Positions 48,826-62,433 are shown, numbered from the stretch's first letter. The stretch is DNA of 64,000 nucleotides from Saururus chinensis (GCA_035235625.1 CP141140.1:3519330-3583329), one strand, 5' to 3'. Numbers and translations: made by a program. Notes: generated by a model not told the origin, from the sequence alone.

Positions 48826-51790
48826 GTGGATGTCTTAAATAGGATGGATAATTTTATTGGGGATACATCATCCTTTACATCTTTAATGACTTCCATGATG
48901 CAAAAAAAAAAAGAAATTTTTTCACCGGTTTCCTCAATAGAAGAGCTTGTTCCATGCTCATTAGATAAGATGGAGGAGCATTTACTATCTAATGGCAAAG
49001 AAAATGAATCTTCTGAAGAGGTATATTTTAAAATATGCATCAAATACTTTTATAAATATGCATATTGTACATCTTTTAGGTTAATCTTGTATGATGTCAT
49101 GTACTCTTATTATAGGAACCAATAGAACAACAAAGCCATGACGACATTTTAAATACTAATATATCATTTGCATTCGATGATGATAAGGTAATGGCCTTTT
49201 TTTTTCCTTATGTAAAGTTGAAAGGTGCATAGCTTACTATATATTGAGCTTACAACATGGATATCATTTGTAGGTGTTTGAATCATGATAGATGATGAAA
49301 TCATGGGCAAAATAAACATGTAAGAAGTATGGGACAATTCTTGTTGTTCTAAAAACAGATGTTAGAAAAAGAAGGCCACGAGTTATATTAGCATGTGAAA
49401 GGGTTGGTCAATACAGGAAGATGACCATTAAAGAGGCCAATGTGGATGTAGAAAAGATTCCTAGAGAAGTATCTACAAAGAAGTGTAGATGCCCTTTCAA
49501 GTTATACAGTACTGAATTGAGTATTAATGGTGGCAAACAATGGAAATTGTGTGTCATCTGTGGTAGTCATAATCACCCCCCCTTGCAATTTGGAGAAGGT
49601 CACACATATGCAGGTCGTGTAAAAGACGGAGAGATAGAATTTTTGAAAGATTTATCAAAGACGGGAGTGAAAGCACGTGACATCTTGCTTACATTGAAGG
49701 AAAAAGATCATTCGAACTGCTCTACCATCAAAACAATATATAATGCTCGTACTCATATTCGTTTGACACAACGAGAAGGTAGAAGTGTATTGCAAGAGAT
49801 GATGAAGCATATCAAAGATGCTGGTTATGTTTGCTACCATTAAAATAATGATGAGAGAGATACACTAACGGATTTATTTTTTGCTCATCCGATGTCTATT
49901 AGGCTTGCAAATCTGTTCCCATATGTGTTTATTATGGATTGCACATATAAGACCAACAAATATCGTCTCCCAGTTCTATCAATTATTGGAGAAACTTCAA
50001 CTTATAAGTCATTCTTCACTGGATTTGCATTTATCTCCTCTGAGAAAGAAAGTGAATATGTGTGGGCACTAAATTGTTTGAAGTCTTTGTTGACAGCAGG
50101 TGATCTTCCAAGAGTAATTGTGACAAGACAGATCAAACATTGATGCAAACAATTTAGGTGGTTTTCCCCACTTCAAAGAACATATTGTGTAAATGTCATA
50201 TTTCAACCTGTGTAATGAGAAATTGTCGAAAAGCATTTAATACCGAGGCTGCATGGGTTGACTTCATGCAACGTTGGAATGGAATTGTACATTCATCAGA
50301 AGAGAGTGAATACAATGAATAACTTCATATGTTGGATACAGACTACAAAGATTTTAAGGAGGTGTTGACTTATCTTCATACTACTTGGTTGGAGCCATTC
50401 AAGGAGCAATTTGTAGGTGCTTGGACAAACAATTATATGCATTTCGGCAACAAGACCACCAATAGAGTTGAGAGCATGCATGCTAAATTGAAGATGCAAC
50501 TACGCTCATCAATGGTTGACATACTTCAATCATGGTCCAATATTGATGAAATTGTCAACCTTCAACTTGATGAAGTGAGGAAGTCATTTGAAGAAAGTAG
50601 ATACAAGCGGTGTCACCCATTCAGAAATCCGTTCTACAAAGTAGTTTGGCTAGTGTCAAGGGCTGCATAGAAATTGATAGATGATGAAATTAAGGGAAAA
50701 AATTGAGCAGTTTCCAATTGAAGAAACACACTATATGCTTGAATTGAGGAAAACACATGGCCTTCCATGTAAGCACCAATTGACAAAGTGGTTACTTGAA
50801 GATCGTCCGTTGCCATAGCATGAAATACATTATCATTGGAAGACACTTTATGTTGCAAGTAAAACAACTTATTCAATGAGACATGAATTAGTTGATTGCT
50901 TTGAGAAATTTATGAATGATATGAAATGGCCAATGAGGGGGTGAAAACACAAATATTATCACAATGCAAACAAATTGCAGATCCAACTGCAATTTGGATG
51001 GAAATGTCTTCAATAGGTACAAAGCAACGTGGTAGGCCAAAAGGAACTAAAAACAAGCGGGATAGTTCTACTAAAAGAGATCCCCCCGGTTTTGAGTATG
51101 TAGTTGCTGATTTAAGAGCTCAACACAAAGCTGGCATGAAGAAGCTGAAAACAGGGAATAAGTCCAAAAAGAATGATGTGAAAGAAAGGTATGTGCATTG
51201 TCTTCCCACAGTCATGCAGTCATATGTGAAGGGCATCTTCAACGTCCCTGTGGATGGCCATTGTGGGTTCCATGTCATTTCTTCTTTATTAGAAATCAGG
51301 GAACCTGGGTGAAAAACAGTGAGAACAAATTTGATATATGAAATTCTAGTTCATAGGGACGAATATGAAACTATTTTCAGTGGATCTAGTAAGGTAGATG
51401 AACTTTTGGATTGTTTGAAGTTCTTTGGACATGTGGCTCCCCAAAATAATTGGATGACAATGCCGGACATAGGGTATGCTATTGCCTCTTGCTACAATGT
51501 TCATGATTTCGAGGAGTCTTTGCATGACCATATTCCCATTTAGGACAACTCCTAAATCAAAGCATAAAAAAATCTGCATGGTTCACGTTGATGACAATCA
51601 TTTCATAGGGATACATATACCTAACAATGCACCTATTTCATTTATTGCACCACCTTGGAGGAAGTACCACAATGCATGTGCATATGCTTGGGAGAGTTTA
51701 TACAAAGATCAAGTTGTTGATATGCATGAAGATAGTACTGTCCCACCATTGGGTGATTTCATTGAAGATAGTAGTTTAATTTTAGTTTAG
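48826..51790 (+). pseudogene. FAR1/MULE transposase with C-terminal OTU protease domain, decayed
   Basis: An N-terminal exon (48826-49020) is followed by exons with FAR1-like zinc-binding DNA-binding residues (CRCPFKL, then CVICGSHNHPP; about 49,480-49,590). The MULE transposase core follows, with DCTYKTNKYRLPVL (first catalytic Asp at 49937) and NKTTNRVESMHAKLK (about 50,450). A KQRGRPKGTKNKR basic stretch leads to an OTU domain with VDGHCGFHVIS (Asp/Cys, about 51,250) and DDNHFIGIHI (His, about 51,590). Lesions: TAA after VCYH at 49841-49843, a frameshift at the second catalytic Asp (about 50,120-50,145), a stop before NFV-type sequence near 50,150, a TAG at about 50,668, a TGA at about 51,310 and a frameshift near 51,540. 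The gene is dead but all domains are recognisable. Confidence 0.85.
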
Positions 51791-51929
51791 TTTTTTTAAA
51801 ACATGTACATGACACTTTTTTTAAAATTTTGAACACATTTTAATTTTATTTTATGAATGTGTTTTGTGAGTAATGTCTTCAATCGGTACAAATATTTTAG
51901 ATCTACAATGAATTATTGGGTTATGGAGG

Positions 51930-52490
51930 TTTTGTGACGGGGGCTACCACCCACCATTACAAACTGATTTATACGGGGACTAAATGTCCCCATCAAATTC
52001 TTCCAAATATGTCGGTGACCTCTCCCCGCCAGAACTCGTCCAAAAGGTTTAATAGATGAGAAAATCCTCTGGAAGTTGTCTAGCGGGGGGTACCCCCCGC
52101 CACATTCAATTCATTCATACAGGGACGTATGTCCCCGTAAAATTATTCATAATTTGTCGGTGATCTCTCCCCGCAAGAACTCGTCCAGAAGCTTTTAAAA
52201 CCCTCAAAAATCTTCTGGAAGTTATCTCACGGGGGGTACCCCCCACCAAATTCAATGCATGCGTACAGGGACGTATGTTCTTGTAAGATTATTCTCAATT
52301 TAATGGTGACCTCTTCCCGCAAAAAGTCATCCAAAATGTTTCAAAACCCTTGAAAATCTTTAGGAAGTTGTCTAGCAGTGGGTACCCCCCGCCACATTCA
52401 ATGCATGCATACGAGGATCGTATGTCCCCGTGAAATTCTTCATAATTTGGCGGTGATGGGAACCCACCATAACTCCTCCAGAAGGCTAAA
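51930..52490. repeat. Palindrome-bearing repeat array, right copy (about four 147-bp units)
   Basis: Each unit contains a dyad of the type GCGGGGGGTACCCCCCGC (perfect at about 52,082-52,099), then ACGGGGACTAAATGTCCCC or a variant, then CTCTCCCCGC and AACTCGTCCAGAAGG. GGGTACCCCCC recurs at about 52,085, 52,233 and 52,381. The array lies between the convergent transposase-OTU and PMD genes. Confidence 0.88.
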
Positions 52491-55400
52491 CCATAAAAAC
52501 AATTCGTGATCTGCATCTTGCAAATTCGTGAAGCGCATTACCCTTCATACCCCACCCTTCTTCCCTTCATATTGAAAAAATAAACCACCACAAAAAAGCA
52601 TGAAAAGAATAAAATTTTTGTTGCTTCATGATTCAATTAAGAAGCTATATTCAACCTGCAGGTATGACAAACTTTTTCATATTTGTCCAAGCATTCACTG
52701 CCTTATGATGGATGCACACTTCTGCTAAATCAATCTTCTATTCATATACTATTGATTGTAAAACATCATTCACAAATTTCATCATAAAAAGAAATATTGA
52801 CTTCAACTTGTCCACAACATTTACCTTGTACCTGCTTAATTATCATCATACCACACACAATCATCATAAATATTGACTTCAAAATAGTAAATTACCATTG
52901 TGCCACACATGATCATCACATAGCAAAAGTATTCACATCACAATACTTCTTTTTTGAGTATATTATTACAATTTGCATAGTGTTTTGTCCAAGGTTGAAT
53001 ATTCATAAGTAGGCCTATGTATCTTTTTCCCTTTCCCTTCAGTGTAGCCTTTTGTCCTCGAGTTGAATTTCTTTTCCCAACGACAATGTTGCTATGAGTA
53101 GGATCATCATAAAGAAGTTCCTCCATAGCTAAACTCGCTTTTCTTTTACCTTCGTTGTCCTCAAGTCCATTCAAAGATTCTTCTAACAAAGCAATAGCCC
53201 TCTGCTTGTGGGCAAGCTGCATAAAATAATTTTGTAGTTAGATATCAAAGCATAAAAAAAATTCACAATTTCTGTAACATACGTACCCATTCTTCTTCAG
53301 TTGACTTTTGCCCAACATAGTCTATTACATACAATTGCCCATCTGGATTTTGCACAAGGGGGTGAGAAATTGTTTTGTACCACTGTATGTAGTCATGTGC
53401 ACAATCCCATGGATTTCTCACCATGTCTCCACATTATTTTGACGACAAGATGTGCCTATTGCTATGCTTTCAAAGGTTGATGTTTGCGTCATAGACAAGA
53501 TTATACCCCTTCACATGCGCACGCCTACTAGAACCCCAGGGATTAGGCTGAGGTGGTTGTGGAGGTTGTTTGTACAAATCCAAATTGCCTTAGAACTCTT
53601 GCCGGATTGTAGGGTTCCCTAATTTGAAAACAAAAGAGGATCCTTGAATACATGACATTTGCAGCTATTGGATGATGCACTCGTTCTTCTTTATATGGTT
53701 GCCATATAACCTACAATAAAATACATTGCGGTTTTAGTACTTGTCATATTCAGCTATGTGATTGAGTAAAGTGTAATTTTACGTACTTGTAGTTGCAAGA
53801 TAATAAGTAAATAAACAAAATTTACCTGACAAGCATCCAAATGATCTAGAGCCTCCCTAAACTTTATAAGCTTATGCACATGATTAATTGGTTGTGAGTG
53901 TAACACCCCTCATATTCATACTGATTTTTGAAAATATAACGAATTTTAAATACAATTGCCAAGGATCACCGTGTACCAAAAGAGTAATTACAACATACTT
54001 TCTATTATACAAAGATTTCCAAAATTGGGCATAACATGCCTTTATACATCAGTCAGTATAAAATTTACAAAAAAAATACAAGAAAAATTAAAAAACTGTA
54101 ATTTTACAAAGAAAAGTTCTTCGTCGACTTCTTCATATTTGAATCACATACTTGCAGAATCTGAGGGTGGGTGAGTAAATTTATACTCAGTAGGCTGAGT
54201 TAAGTTCTAAAAATATGCACGTAAAAATATCATGTCATCTTTCTTTCAAAATATTAAAACATCGTCACAGAATGTCGCAATACTAGACGACTTACACCCG
54301 CACTCATGGGGAAATGAGAGACAGAAGGGAATGAAAATTTTCATGATATCCCAGGCCTATGCGCACTAGAAGCCAAATTTGGCGGTATCCAGAATCATCA
54401 TAATAATCCTTAGTTACGAGAAACCAAGGACTATCTAGAGGGTACGATTACCTAAAACTCGAAGATTAAAGACATAATTTTTTTTTCAAAAAAATCTTTA
54501 GTAAAACTTTGGCAAATCAAAATCATGGCATACGATTAGAATTTAAAGCCGCCTACCTATAACGTGTATGGAGTATAAAAAATCCCCTCGTAGAAGATCC
54601 TTCCTTCGAGCGGGAAATTTGGTAGAATTATGGTCGCAACGCATAGAACACCCTCGATTTGGTGGGGTACAACTTTTGAACGGGCTGAAAAGGGTTTGAA
54701 ATGGTCCGGAAACAGTAAAAAGGAGAAAGGGGAGGATTAGGGACGTGGTAGGGTTTTTTGGATTTTAGAGAGGTCAACTCGGTAAAATAATGCTTCCGAT
54801 GCGTAGAGCACCCTCGATTTAGTAGGGAATGTGTAATGCCCGATATTTTTCATACATTTTCCTTAAAATTCATGGAAAATTTTTCAATATAATGCCTGTA
54901 AATCGGAGGAAAAATGACGAATTCAAAACCTGATAAAACAGTTTATAATTTAAAACACTAAACATCAATTTTCCATCTAAATATTTTCATCATAGGGTCG
55001 AACATCGTACAACCAAAGTAAATATCCTCAGGCGCTACTCGAAAACACACATACGACTAAATTGCTATGATCATAGACTTTAAATACAAATCTCTCCCAG
55101 GCATCCCTGAGTGCAAGTCCCATAATAGTCCACAATCTAATCCAACTGAAAGTCCATAATGATAAACATCTAACTTCTCATCTCACCCAATACAAGAGAT
55201 CGTGGCACAAATAAACTCGCAGTGAGTCAAGCATATACCTGAGTCAACGGGAATCAATCCACCGCTGAAATGAGCATCCTCTCTAGGAGCTCGCAGTTAC
55301 AACCTGCAAAACCTCCCGTACAACGGGGCTAAAAAGTAGGGTAATGAGTATTTTTATACTCAGTAGGAAAATACCCAGTAGGGGATCCAACACAGTGAAC

Positions 55401-55493
55401 TCACTAAGTTCAAAAATACATGCGTTCGTGCAACTCAAATATGAAGCAGTCAACATAATATAATTATAATCACATGCACACGCATACAGTCAT

Positions 55494-55633
55494 ACCAAAT
55501 GCACCATCGTGCCAAAGTCATACCAAATGCACCATTGTGCCAAAGTCATACCAAATGGACCATCGTGCCAAAATCATACCAAATGCACCATCGTGCCAAA
55601 ATCATACCAAATGCACCATCGTGCCAAAATCAT
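55494..55633. repeat. Five 28-bp tandem repeats in LTR D
   Basis: The unit ACCAAATGCACCATCGTGCC plus AAAATCAT is repeated five times with single-base variants. Confidence 0.95.
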
Positions 55634-55681
55634 ACCATCAAATTAAACTTACACAAACACCCTTATTTAGGGTCGTACAAA

Positions 55682-55830
55682 CTTACTCGTACCACTGTAC
55701 GCTTACTCATACAATATATGCATACTTGTACGACCTTACTCGTACAATCATATGCTTACTCATACAACTTACACATACTTGTATGACCTTACTCGTACAA
55801 TCATACTCGTATAGCTTACACAAAGTCACA
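55682..55830. repeat. Three 53-bp tandem repeats in LTR D
   Basis: CTTACTCGTAC recurs at 55682, 55735 and 55788, each followed by GCTTACTCATACAA-like sequence. Confidence 0.85.
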
Positions 55831-55850
55831 CTTATTGTCTTACTCAGAAA

Positions 55851-55982
55851 CATACTCTCACAATCGTACTCATATACATACTCTTACAACATTGCTCATA
55901 TACATACTCTTACAGTCGTGCTTATATACATACTCTTACAGTCGTGCTCATACACATACTCTTACAATCGTGCTCAAACACA
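55851..55982. repeat. Five 26-bp tandem repeats in LTR D
   Basis: The unit CATACTCTTACAGTCGTGCT plus CATATA is repeated five times with a few substitutions. The translated ORF over it is an artefact of the repeats. Confidence 0.92.
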
Positions 55983-56304
55983 TAATTGTACCATCGACCA
56001 ATGAAGCTTATTACAACTAATAAGCTCCAATGTCGAATAGAAAGAATGCCACTGGGGCATCACCTTAACCTCCGGGGAGTGACTAGACATCATGGACTTT
56101 TTTGAAGGTAAGGCACACCAATGCTCATGGGGCACTGGATCAAACAGGTAAGAGTAGATCCATGATACTACTTACCTGAGCGCGCAAACATAAACACCCA
56201 CACATAAGGGGTCATACAGTTGCTCACCATAATGGGTCTTATAGTGTTATAGGATCACCCACCATCATGGGTCTTATAGTGCCATTGCCACTCTTGGGCA
56301 GAAA

Positions 56305-56620
56305 TCATACAACGCTCTCAACAGAGCATCAACGTCTGGGCTTATACGACACATAGACCAAATCGAAAACATATGTCGATCTCAATAGAGCATAAGACAT
56401 CTGAGCTTCATACAACACACAAACAAAGTCAGAAACGCACATCGCTCTCAACAAAGCATTAGACGTCTGCACTTCATACAACACACAGACAAAGTCGAAA
56501 ACGTACATCGCTCTCAACAGAGCATCAAACGTCTAGGCTTATATAGCACACAAACTAAATCGGAAACATATGTTGCTCTCAACAGAGTATCAGACATTTG
56601 GTGCTCTATATAGCACACAT
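56305..56620. repeat. Five tandem repeats of about 63 bp in LTR D
   Basis: CGCTCTCAACAGAGCATCA, then ACGTCTG, a CATACAACACACA stretch and AAGTCGAAAACGTACAT recur about every 63 bp. Confidence 0.9.
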
Positions 56621-58244
56621 ACAACATCCTGCAGGAGAAACACCATGGCAAGTGTCACAGGCACGAAGCTTTGCCTAGCGTTCGCACTCGTGATGGCCTG
56701 ACTACACCGCGCAGCCAGCAGCCACTCTCTTCCCTTCCCACTCGTATGCGCAAGGGAAAACAAGCAAAACAGCCACAAAGCAACACAACCAACCTGGTGC
56801 AAGGGTCTCCGCCCAAGCTATGTAAATCAGTCCGTCGAAATACACAAGTAGGGAGAGGGCAGGGCTGAACAACCAGGCTGAGATCTCTTTCTTCTCTTCC
56901 TCCCTGGTTCGCTGTGCAGGAAAATCAGAGCATTCTCCTGCCTTGGCCACCCCTCTCATCCCTTTATATAGACCTAGCCATAGGCTGGCCATCCTAGAGC
57001 AACTAGAAGTACAAAACCCACCCAATACAAGTGTCCTCACCCTGTCCAACTCTCAGCCCAAAGCCAATCCGGGATTAGCATAGAATAGGAAACCTTCACG
57101 AGTCCGTCTTCCGCTAGAAGTCCTCCGCCATGCTGCCACCAAGAGTCATGCCATCCAAGGGAACCAGCCAACCAACTCCCATCCGTCCTAGGAGTGTAGC
57201 CAGCATGCTTGTACGAGTCCTGTCCGTCCTAGGAGTCTACTGCCCGGTCTCCTACTCCAACTAGGAGTGCAGCCAGCCAGCATACGCTGAATCCTATCCG
57301 CCTTAGGAGTCCTCTCCTAAGTCCAAGCAGCGCCCAGCTTTGCTGCGAGAGTCCCGCCCGCGCAAGGACTCCTACCCAGCCTGCTCCACAAGGTGAGTAG
57401 CTCGTCCGGAACATCTCCCGCGCTGTCTAAGCATCCGTCCGTGCCCAAGGGGCTGCCTAGGCTGTCTGCTGCCTAGAAAAGTTTGGCTGTCCGCTGCCAA
57501 GTATGGGGGTAGCCACCCCCTTTCCGTATTTGTCAAGTTAAGGGGCTAACAGCAAGACATGAGAAATGCTCAGCCAACTCATTATTGGCTAGCTCAAACA
57601 TGAAACTTAATCCATCGAACTCTCAGGTCTCAAACTCACAACGCTATCATTAGCTGTGCTTATAATTCAAGTTTGAATTAAGTACATTATGCGGTACAAT
57701 TATGCCATGCAAGCACTCAAGCATACCGTGCTCCACTGATCAAACCGAAGCTGAGCCCGATCCGAAACCCAAGTTCGTCAGGGCAACAAACTTCACTTAA
57801 TCTATCCACATCATGATCATAACACATCGTACATCAGACCCTTACAATCTTACATACTTCGCCATCCATCTTATGGCCAAATCATCTTACACTAACATCA
57901 TCAATTGAAGCTCCTCAGAGCCAACCCAATTGTCACCCCCTTACTTATATCTCACTTATTATGTTTACTATTCACTTCATAATATGTACGTTATGTTTGT
58001 ACAATTATGCACACTCTTACTGTCTGACAAACCCCCAACAAGCGATCTGATCCAAAACAATTCACTCCAATCCTCGCCCGTCATACGCTTACACATCCAT
58101 ATCCAAATCCATACCAAACATTGACACTACCCACATGCACATACACATATCCATAGCATAGGCAAATAGCCACCATACATACGTATGTCTATCACACATA
58201 CATATAACACACATACTTTCATACATACGTAGCTTACCAACATA

Positions 58245-58575
58245 CTCGCTAGCCATCACTAGCGCATACATACACATTTATACATACGTCAAACATACCC
58301 GCTAGCCATCACTAGCACATACATACACATTCATACATACTTCAAACATGCACACTAGCCATCACTAGCACTTAAATACATACGTCAAACACACATGCTA
58401 GCCATCACTAGCACATGTATTATCCATACATACTTCAGACATGCACGCTAGCCATCACTAGCACATGTATAATCCATACATACTTCAAACATGCACGCTA
58501 GCCATCACTAGCACATGCATAATCCATACGTACTTCAAACATACACGCTAGCCATCACTAGCACATACATCCAAC
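58245..58575. repeat. Seven tandem repeats of about 45-60 bp in LTR D
   Basis: GCTAGCCATCACTAGCACAT, then CCATACATACTTCAAACAT recurs through this stretch. The core GCTAGCCATCACTAGC is itself partly palindromic. Confidence 0.9.
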
Positions 58576-60472
58576 ATACTTACAGCCAACATGCATGCCA
58601 TATGCATTTCAACATGGCATAATCCCTCTTACATCATGCAAACGGATCATAATCTAACATCCATAGCATTCAATAACAAAGTCCTAGCACGCTGCTACTC
58701 ATTCAAAGCATGCTATCATGAAATTACGAGTTCAAAGCACCCCTACCTCATAGTCATGACGTTCGATGGTGAGCACACGATGGTGGCAGCGTCGGCTGCA
58801 GAGTTGGCAGCCAAAAGCTTGCCAAGTGGAGAGAGCTGTTGTCCCGAGGATTTTAGGAAGTGCCAAAAACAATCATGGCCAAACAAGGTGTCAGAAGTCA
58901 ATGCGGCAAAATTCGCAATCCACGGCGGCACACTAGGGAGGTTGGGAGAAATATCGTGCTAACATAAGTGGCGGTGTGACCATATATCGAGGGTGTACTC
59001 ACTGAAGATCGGTCGGTGGCTAAGACGTACTCGGCCGGCCATAAGACGTCAAAATCGGTTGTGGACAGCACCCAACGGTGACGATTTCGCGTCAACAAGG
59101 GCCCACATATGGGCGGAGAGTGTGGGGCAACGCTCGAGGACAGAGGAGAGGTGGTGGAGGCTCTAGTGGTCAACTCCACTCGGTGGCAAAGCCATCCGAT
59201 GATCGGGCAGCGCAAAAGCGGCTGCTAAGCCCTAAATCGCACGCGCGGCTACTTGCACACACGGCACAAAGGACCACTCTAAGGGGAGATGGGTCAGACG
59301 ATAGCGGCCTAAGGCCCACAAAAGGGCAACTGAGCTATGGCCAGGAAGTGGTGGCCGATCGAAGCAATGACATCGCCAATCACCACCCACAACCAATACA
59401 CGTGGTGCAAGAGGTTGTGCATCTCGCACGGTATAGGGCAAATTGCAAGCGGCCCATTCCGATCGGAGTATAATCGGGCCAAATGGGGCTAACCCTCACT
59501 GTTGCCAAGCTGGGGCAGAGGCCACGATGGTCAAATGGCCCACAGCTCACCGATAGCAATGACCTGAGACGCACCCAAAGCGTCTAATCGGGCGGAGCAA
59601 GTCAATAGGGCAAAGCGGGGTTGAAAACGGCAACCCCCTACTGACACTGGGTTGAGGTAGGCTGGACGGAGTTCGTCCGGTGGCTGGACGACGACTAGAA
59701 ACACCGGTGTCTCAAAAAAAATCCCACGGCTAGTGAGATGGAAATAGGAACAAAATCCGACCAAAGTGCCAATAGCTCACCGTAGAGTGAAGAAAGCATG
59801 GCGGCAGCTCTAGCCAGCGCCTAAGGGTTCCTAGCGGCCAACTAAACATAAGTCTAGTTGTGTAACGACCCGTTTTTCGATTACGCTTAACCCGGGAGGG
59901 TTAAGGGTAATTTGGTAATTTAAGATTAATGTTAAGGGTTTTCATTATATGAAATACCCGTAGCCAGGTAGAGCTTGGCATAATGAGCGTAACGATTCGA
60001 AGAACGCGCGAAACAGAGGTCGGGACCGGAAATTACGATATTTGAGAAACGTGCTTTATAGGCGGGACCCACTTGGAAATAGTGTGTTTTGCTGCTTTAA
60101 GTGGGTTGGTATTGAAGGGCTCATCGATACGAGTCCAACGGTACCTAGAACGCGCGAATACGAATCCGGGGTAGGAAGATACGCGCGTTTGAAGTTTTGG
60201 ATTTAAAAATAAAAATAAAAAAAGAAATGGCGTGCGGCGCGCGACTGGCGCGCGCCGCAGCGCGTTTTCAGCGCGAGCCGGCGCGCGGCCGTGAAACCGC
60301 GCACGCCCGCGGTAACGCGGGCGCGGGCGCGAGTCGCGCGTTACCGTGGGCGCCGCGCGCGTACTGCGGGCTCCGCCGCCCGAAACCAGCGGCGCATCCG
60401 CGATTTCGGCGCGGCTCGGGGGCTATATATACCCCATTTCATTCCATTCTTCAGGCAGAACTTCTCTACCCC

Positions 60473-60985
60473 TGTTTCTGACCGTTCTGAGGCTGATTAA
60501 GGCCGTTCAAGACCCGTTTCCTACTAAATCGAGTATGCTCTACGCAATGGAGCTGCCCGTTCTTCGAGTTGGAGACCGTATGATGAAGAAATGTCCCAAG
60601 ACAAGAGGAGGTCATGTTCGTTATCTTCATGCACCGATGAACTTTGTTTTCTCTGTTTCTGGCCATCCCAACTCCGATTTAGTCGGTCTAAGAGGTGTTC
60701 TTGACTAAATCGAGTACGTTCTACGTGGTGGAGGATTCCGTTTTCTGAGTTGGCAATCGTATGAAGAGAAAACGCCCCAAGACAAAGAAAGGTTCTACCC
60801 GTACCGACAAACTTTGTTTTCTCTGTTTCTGGCCATCCCAATTCCGATTTAGTCAGTCCAAGAGGTGTTCTTGACTAAATCAAGTATGTTCTACGCGATG
60901 GAGAGGTCCGTTCTTTGATTCGGCAACCGTATAAGGAGGAAATGCCCGAGACAAGGAGAGGCTCCACCCGTCATCCTCGAGCAAC
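60473..60985. repeat. Three 180-bp tandem units in LTR C
   Basis: TGTTTCTG opens units at 60473, 60654 and 60834. Each then has TTTAGTC or a variant, the block CTAAATCGAGTA, TTCTACG and CAACCGTAT. E has related units. Confidence 0.9.
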
Positions 60986-61296
60986 GAACAAGAAATATGG
61001 GCCCGGAGCAAGACGGGATTTTGTCCGAAGTTGCCAAGCTACATCAAGAGAAGTAATCTAGACTAGGGGAGGTTCTGTCCGCCACTCACGGGCACAGGAA
61101 ACGAGAAGAGTCTCCGGCAAGGAGAACATTTATACGTAGTCTTTCTGTACAAGATGAGGAACGTATGAAGGCTAGAGGAAGCTCCGTCTAATATCTTTGG
61201 ATCTGAAGGGAAGGATGCTCGTGCGAGCAACTCCGTGTACCTCTACTATACGAGACATAAGGGCAGTAAGCAACTCTGTATCCCGCTACTATACCT

Positions 61297-61548
61297 ATAT
61301 GCTATATATCTATATGTCATGCTAGGTGCCTATATGCCATGCTATGTGCCTATATACTATGCTATGTGCCTATATACTATGCTATGTGCCTATATACTAT
61401 GCCATGTACCTATATACTATGCCATGTACCTATATGCCATGCTAGGTGCCTATATGTCATGCTATGTGCCTATATACTATGCTATGTGCCTATATACCAT
61501 GCTATGTGCCTATATACTATGCTATGTGCCTAGATGCCATGATGTATA
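61297..61548. repeat. 20-bp satellite-like array in LTR C
   Basis: About twelve copies of ATGCTATGTGCCTATATACT run in tandem with small variants. The 115-aa ORF over it is a repeat artefact. Confidence 0.95.
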
Positions 61549-62429
61549 CTTATATGACGTGTGTGGTCTCGCTCTAGGGTAGAGCGAGACGTGTAATTTG
61601 TGTTCTCGGTCTCGGCTCAGTGATAGAGCGAGATACGTGTATGAGATTCCGATCCCGCTCTATGGTAGAGCGAGATATACGATTCCGTTAATTTATTAAC
61701 TTCCGCTTGACTCCGATATATGATGAGTGTTTGTATACTCCGATTAAATATTCGGAGATATGTATTTTATACGTATGATTTTGTGATGTTTGTAGTATGT
61801 AGTAGCCATTAGGCAGAACTACGTTCGGATCCGATCGTATTGGGATAATATCCAATACGTACGTAGGCAACCAACGGCAAGGCAACGTTGGCCCGATCCA
61901 AATCATTATAATAATATGTTTTATTTTGTTTTACACGCGATGAACTATGAAACTTCGTCGTGTGTACGTGTTCGTTACAACCTAAGTCTACGTACGAAGA
62001 AGCCTTAAAGCTCCGTAGTGCGTAGACGAACGTTGTACCTCTCGCACTCAGACGATGATTCCTGGCTCAAGGAAAGAGAAAATTTCCTATTAGTGAGAAA
62101 TGTGGGCCCGGCTCGGGTCGTTACAAGTTGAGGGCGGCCACAAACGACATCAAAATCGTACACCCACAGCTCAAAAACGGGATTAAAGGAGAGAAAAACC
62201 CAAAGAAAAGTTCGGTACCTCGTGGAGGAGCGAAGAGGTCGTGGTAGAGGTCATAGCCGGTACCTATGGACTCGTGGCGGTGAGGCAAAACAGATCCTGA
62301 TAAGAACCGCTAGAATTCGATGACGGAGGAGGGAGAACGGAGCGACTAGAATCAAGCTCGGGTTCTCACAAATTATTATTGGACATGAAAAAACTTCTGG
62401 AAGTTGCTTATGTGGAATCTCATCTTCGG

Positions 62430-62433
<4 letters not shown>

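Larger units (their letters stand above)
59861..62125 (+). mobile_element. LTR C: solo LTR of 2.27 kb with perfect target duplication
   Basis: It starts TGTAACGACCCG and ends CGGGTCGTTACA, a perfect 12-bp terminal inverted repeat. AGTTG flanks both sides (59856-59860 and 62126-62130). A TATA box TATATATA lies at 60424-60431 after a very GC-rich block (CpG-rich, 60,230-60,420). It holds about three 180-bp repeats and a 20-bp satellite-like array. No internal domain is present. E belongs to the same family in opposite orientation. Confidence 0.92.

Noticed and set aside
48826-51790. Transposase-OTU as a domesticated FAR1/FHY3-type host gene
   Set aside because: Several nonsense codons and frameshifts, including at a catalytic Asp, together with shared transposon termini, point to a decayed element.
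55494-55633. Regular short repeats that could suggest a CRISPR array
   Set aside because: The units are directly adjacent with no unique spacers, and the window is plant nuclear DNA.
55474-56020. Open frame of 176 aa rich in His, Thr and Ser
   Set aside because: It is a translation of 28-, 53- and 26-bp tandem arrays in LTR D, with repetitive composition and no domain.
61235-61582. Open frame of 115 aa rich in Cys, Tyr and Met
   Set aside because: It is a translation of the 20-bp array in LTR C.
59861-62125. LTR C as a fold-back DNA transposon because of its 12-bp inverted ends
   Set aside because: TG...CA termini, a 5-bp duplication, a TATA box and shared sequence with LTR E fit an LTR better.
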